Shown here: piece by piece, positions 5,588-6,743 of the stretch
How the letters are laid out: each line of letters opens with the position of its first letter
How positions within the stretch are numbered: position 1 is the first letter of the stretch
Assembly: GCA_937916025.1 (NCBI GenBank)
Contig: CALGGX010000436.1
Location: 1-6,743, forward strand
DNA from: an uncultured Selenomonadales bacterium
Lineage (GTDB): Bacteria; Bacillota_C; Negativicutes; Selenomonadales; Selenomonadaceae
Direction: 5' to 3'
Length of the DNA stretch: 6,743 nucleotides
Notes under the pieces: generated by a model
Told to the model about the DNA's origin: nothing
Database searches by the model: none
Seen by the model: only the letters and a program-made list of their open reading frames with translations
Position numbers and translations under genes: made by a program

Positions 5588-6743
5588 TTATTTATTCAAG
5601 ATAAACTCAACGCGGCGATTCTTCCAAGCATTTTCTTTATCACCACGCTGTGCAACGGGCTCGCGACCGCCCTTACCGACAGCAGAAAGTCTGTTACCGC
5701 TTACACCGTACTTTTTCAGCTTTGCCATAACAAATTCTGCACGGCTCTTTGACAGCGGAACAAGCGGCATACCGTATTTCGTACCCGTCTCTTCCTCTTC
5801 AAGACCCGTAATGCTGTTAGCATGTCCTTCAACCGTAACAGTATAATTCTTGAACTTGTTAAGAACCTGCGCAATACGCTTCAAGACGCGCTCATTGTTG
5901 TCAGCCTGTTCTTTTGTGATGCCAGGCTTCTTAACCTTACCGCTTGCGTCCACTTCCTGAATACCAAAGTCAGCGGCATCCTGACGGAAGATGATTGACG
6001 GAACTGCCATTTTGAGCACATCGCCCACACGGATAACAAGAATATCGATTTCAATGGTGCCTTCAACCGTGCTTGTCATGCCGAGCGTGTCAGTGACTGT
6101 GAATGTGTACGGATAGTCCATTGCAGACTGAACAAGCTCGCCTGAGTTACTTCGACCGTCCCATACGATCCGCTCCGTGATTGAAGATTTTCCGCTTGTT
6201 GACCAGAACGGCTTGTTGTTCGGGTCTTTAATCTGGAATGACCAGTTTTTGAGAGGAACAACATCGTCACCTGTGAGCTGAATGTTCAAATCATCGTGCT
6301 CGCCGTCGTTGTCAGGTGAGAAATACTGCGGCGCGGGTTTTACCGTGAGCTGAGGCGGAGTGACCGAACAAATGAACATTGAAGATGTGACATCGACCTC
6401 GTTGCCCTTTGCGTAAGTCATTTTGAGATTTGCAGTGAAAACGCCCTCGATGATTTTGCCTTCCGAGTCAGTGCCGTTCCAAGTGATTTCAGAAGGCAAA
6501 TCTTTCTGGTCTTTTTCTGACCATGATTTGACCGTTTTGCCTTCTGGAGTGATGATTGAAACGCTCCATGAATCAACGCCATCTTTGAGTGACGGATGAA
6601 GAGAAATCTTCTGCGTCTCGAGGAAGTTGTCGCCGTTCGGACTGAATGCGTCATGCTCTGCGGTGACATAAGCCTTTGCCTCTCGGCTGTCGACCACGAT
6701 GTTCGCGATTTCAGCAGAGCCTTTGTTACCCGCCGCATCTTCT
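5588..6743 (-). CDS. OmpA-family surface protein with Ig-like repeats, 3' part only
   Basis: The reading frame stays open to the window edge, so 384 C-terminal residues are seen and the start lies outside. A GTG at 6697 could be mistaken for a start, but the frame continues upstream as DAAGNKGSAEIANIVVD, the end of another Ig-like unit. Two similar beta-rich domains follow, each opening with a calcium-loop-like SPNGDN or SPDNDGEHDD motif and containing a W(D/N)G turn, as in FlgD/gliding-type Ig-like repeats (about 20-120 and 135-235 of the visible part). The OmpA-type peptidoglycan-binding domain is last (about 255-384), with VEGHAN (304-309), LSKSRAEFV and NRRVEFIL. The protein probably links the outer membrane or periplasm to the cell wall. 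In VEGHAN the usual Asp of the diaminopimelate-binding motif is Asn. The order and wording are typical of Treponema proteins, unlike the Firmicute-style genes to the left. Confidence 0.9.
   Translation of the reverse strand, partial: EDAAGNKGSAEIANIVVDSREAKAYVTAEHDAFSPNGDNFLETQKISLHPSLKDGVDSWSVSIITPEGKTVKSWSEKDQKDLPSEITWNGTDSEGKIIEGVFTANLKMTYAKGNEVDVTSSMFICSVTPPQLTVKPAPQYFSPDNDGEHDDLNIQLTGDDVVPLKNWSFQIKDPNNKPFWSTSGKSSITERIVWDGRSNSGELVQSAMDYPYTFTVTDTLGMTSTVEGTIEIDILVIRVGDVLKMAVPSIIFRQDAADFGIQEVDASGKVKKPGITKEQADNNERVLKRIAQVLNKFKNYTVTVEGHANSITGLEEEETGTKYGMPLVPLSKSRAEFVMAKLKKYGVSGNRLSAVGKGGREPVAQRGDKENAWKNRRVEFILNK

Overview
The window looks like a gut or rumen metagenome contig. Positions 1 to about 5470 read as a low-to-mid GC Firmicute. 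Gene content and small-protein flavour suggest the class Negativicutes (Selenomonas-like); this is an impression from protein wording, not a database result. Supporting signs are strong AGGAGG-type ribosome binding sites, near-consensus sigma-A promoters, a fused PTS EIICBA sugar permease and a divergent DeoR-family regulator. Positions 5548 to 6743 carry the 3' part of an OmpA-domain surface protein whose wording is strongly spirochaete (Treponema-like). The join between the two styles is either horizontal transfer or an assembly chimera.

Layout. (1) 30-680, minus: folP, dihydropteroate synthase, ending early compared with the family. (2) 703-876: two composite 7-bp repeat modules that fill the gap between folP and the gene upstream of it. 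(3) 880-1191, minus: a 103-residue protein of unknown function with its own strong promoter (1222-1250). (4) 1250-1297: terminator of the PTS gene. (5) 1374-3563, minus: EIICBA sugar permease. (6) 3564-3785: a divergent control region with a strong PTS promoter, a five-codon leader ORF, and candidate operator repeats. (7) 3786-4541, plus: DeoR/GlpR-type repressor. (8) 4632-5417, plus: a C-terminally shortened DUF362 protein, with a promoter before it and a very strong terminator after it. (9) 5588-6743, minus: the 3' part of the OmpA-family gene with its own terminator. No gene-free stretch exceeds 300 bases.

How the parts work together. The regulator and the permease are transcribed divergently. 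Repeats shaped like an operator overlap the -35 box of the PTS promoter, which fits a local repressor that senses the phosphorylated sugar imported by EIICBA. The sugar cannot be fixed from sequence; the permease belongs to the glucose / N-acetylglucosamine / glucosamine superfamily. The DUF362 gene may be read from its own promoter or by readthrough from the regulator. The 103-residue gene and folP probably share one transcript, interrupted only by the repeat modules. I found no CRISPR array, tRNA, rRNA, transposase or clear new defence system. The best leads are the early ends of folP and the DUF362 gene, the repeat modules, the leader mini-ORF and the taxonomic break.
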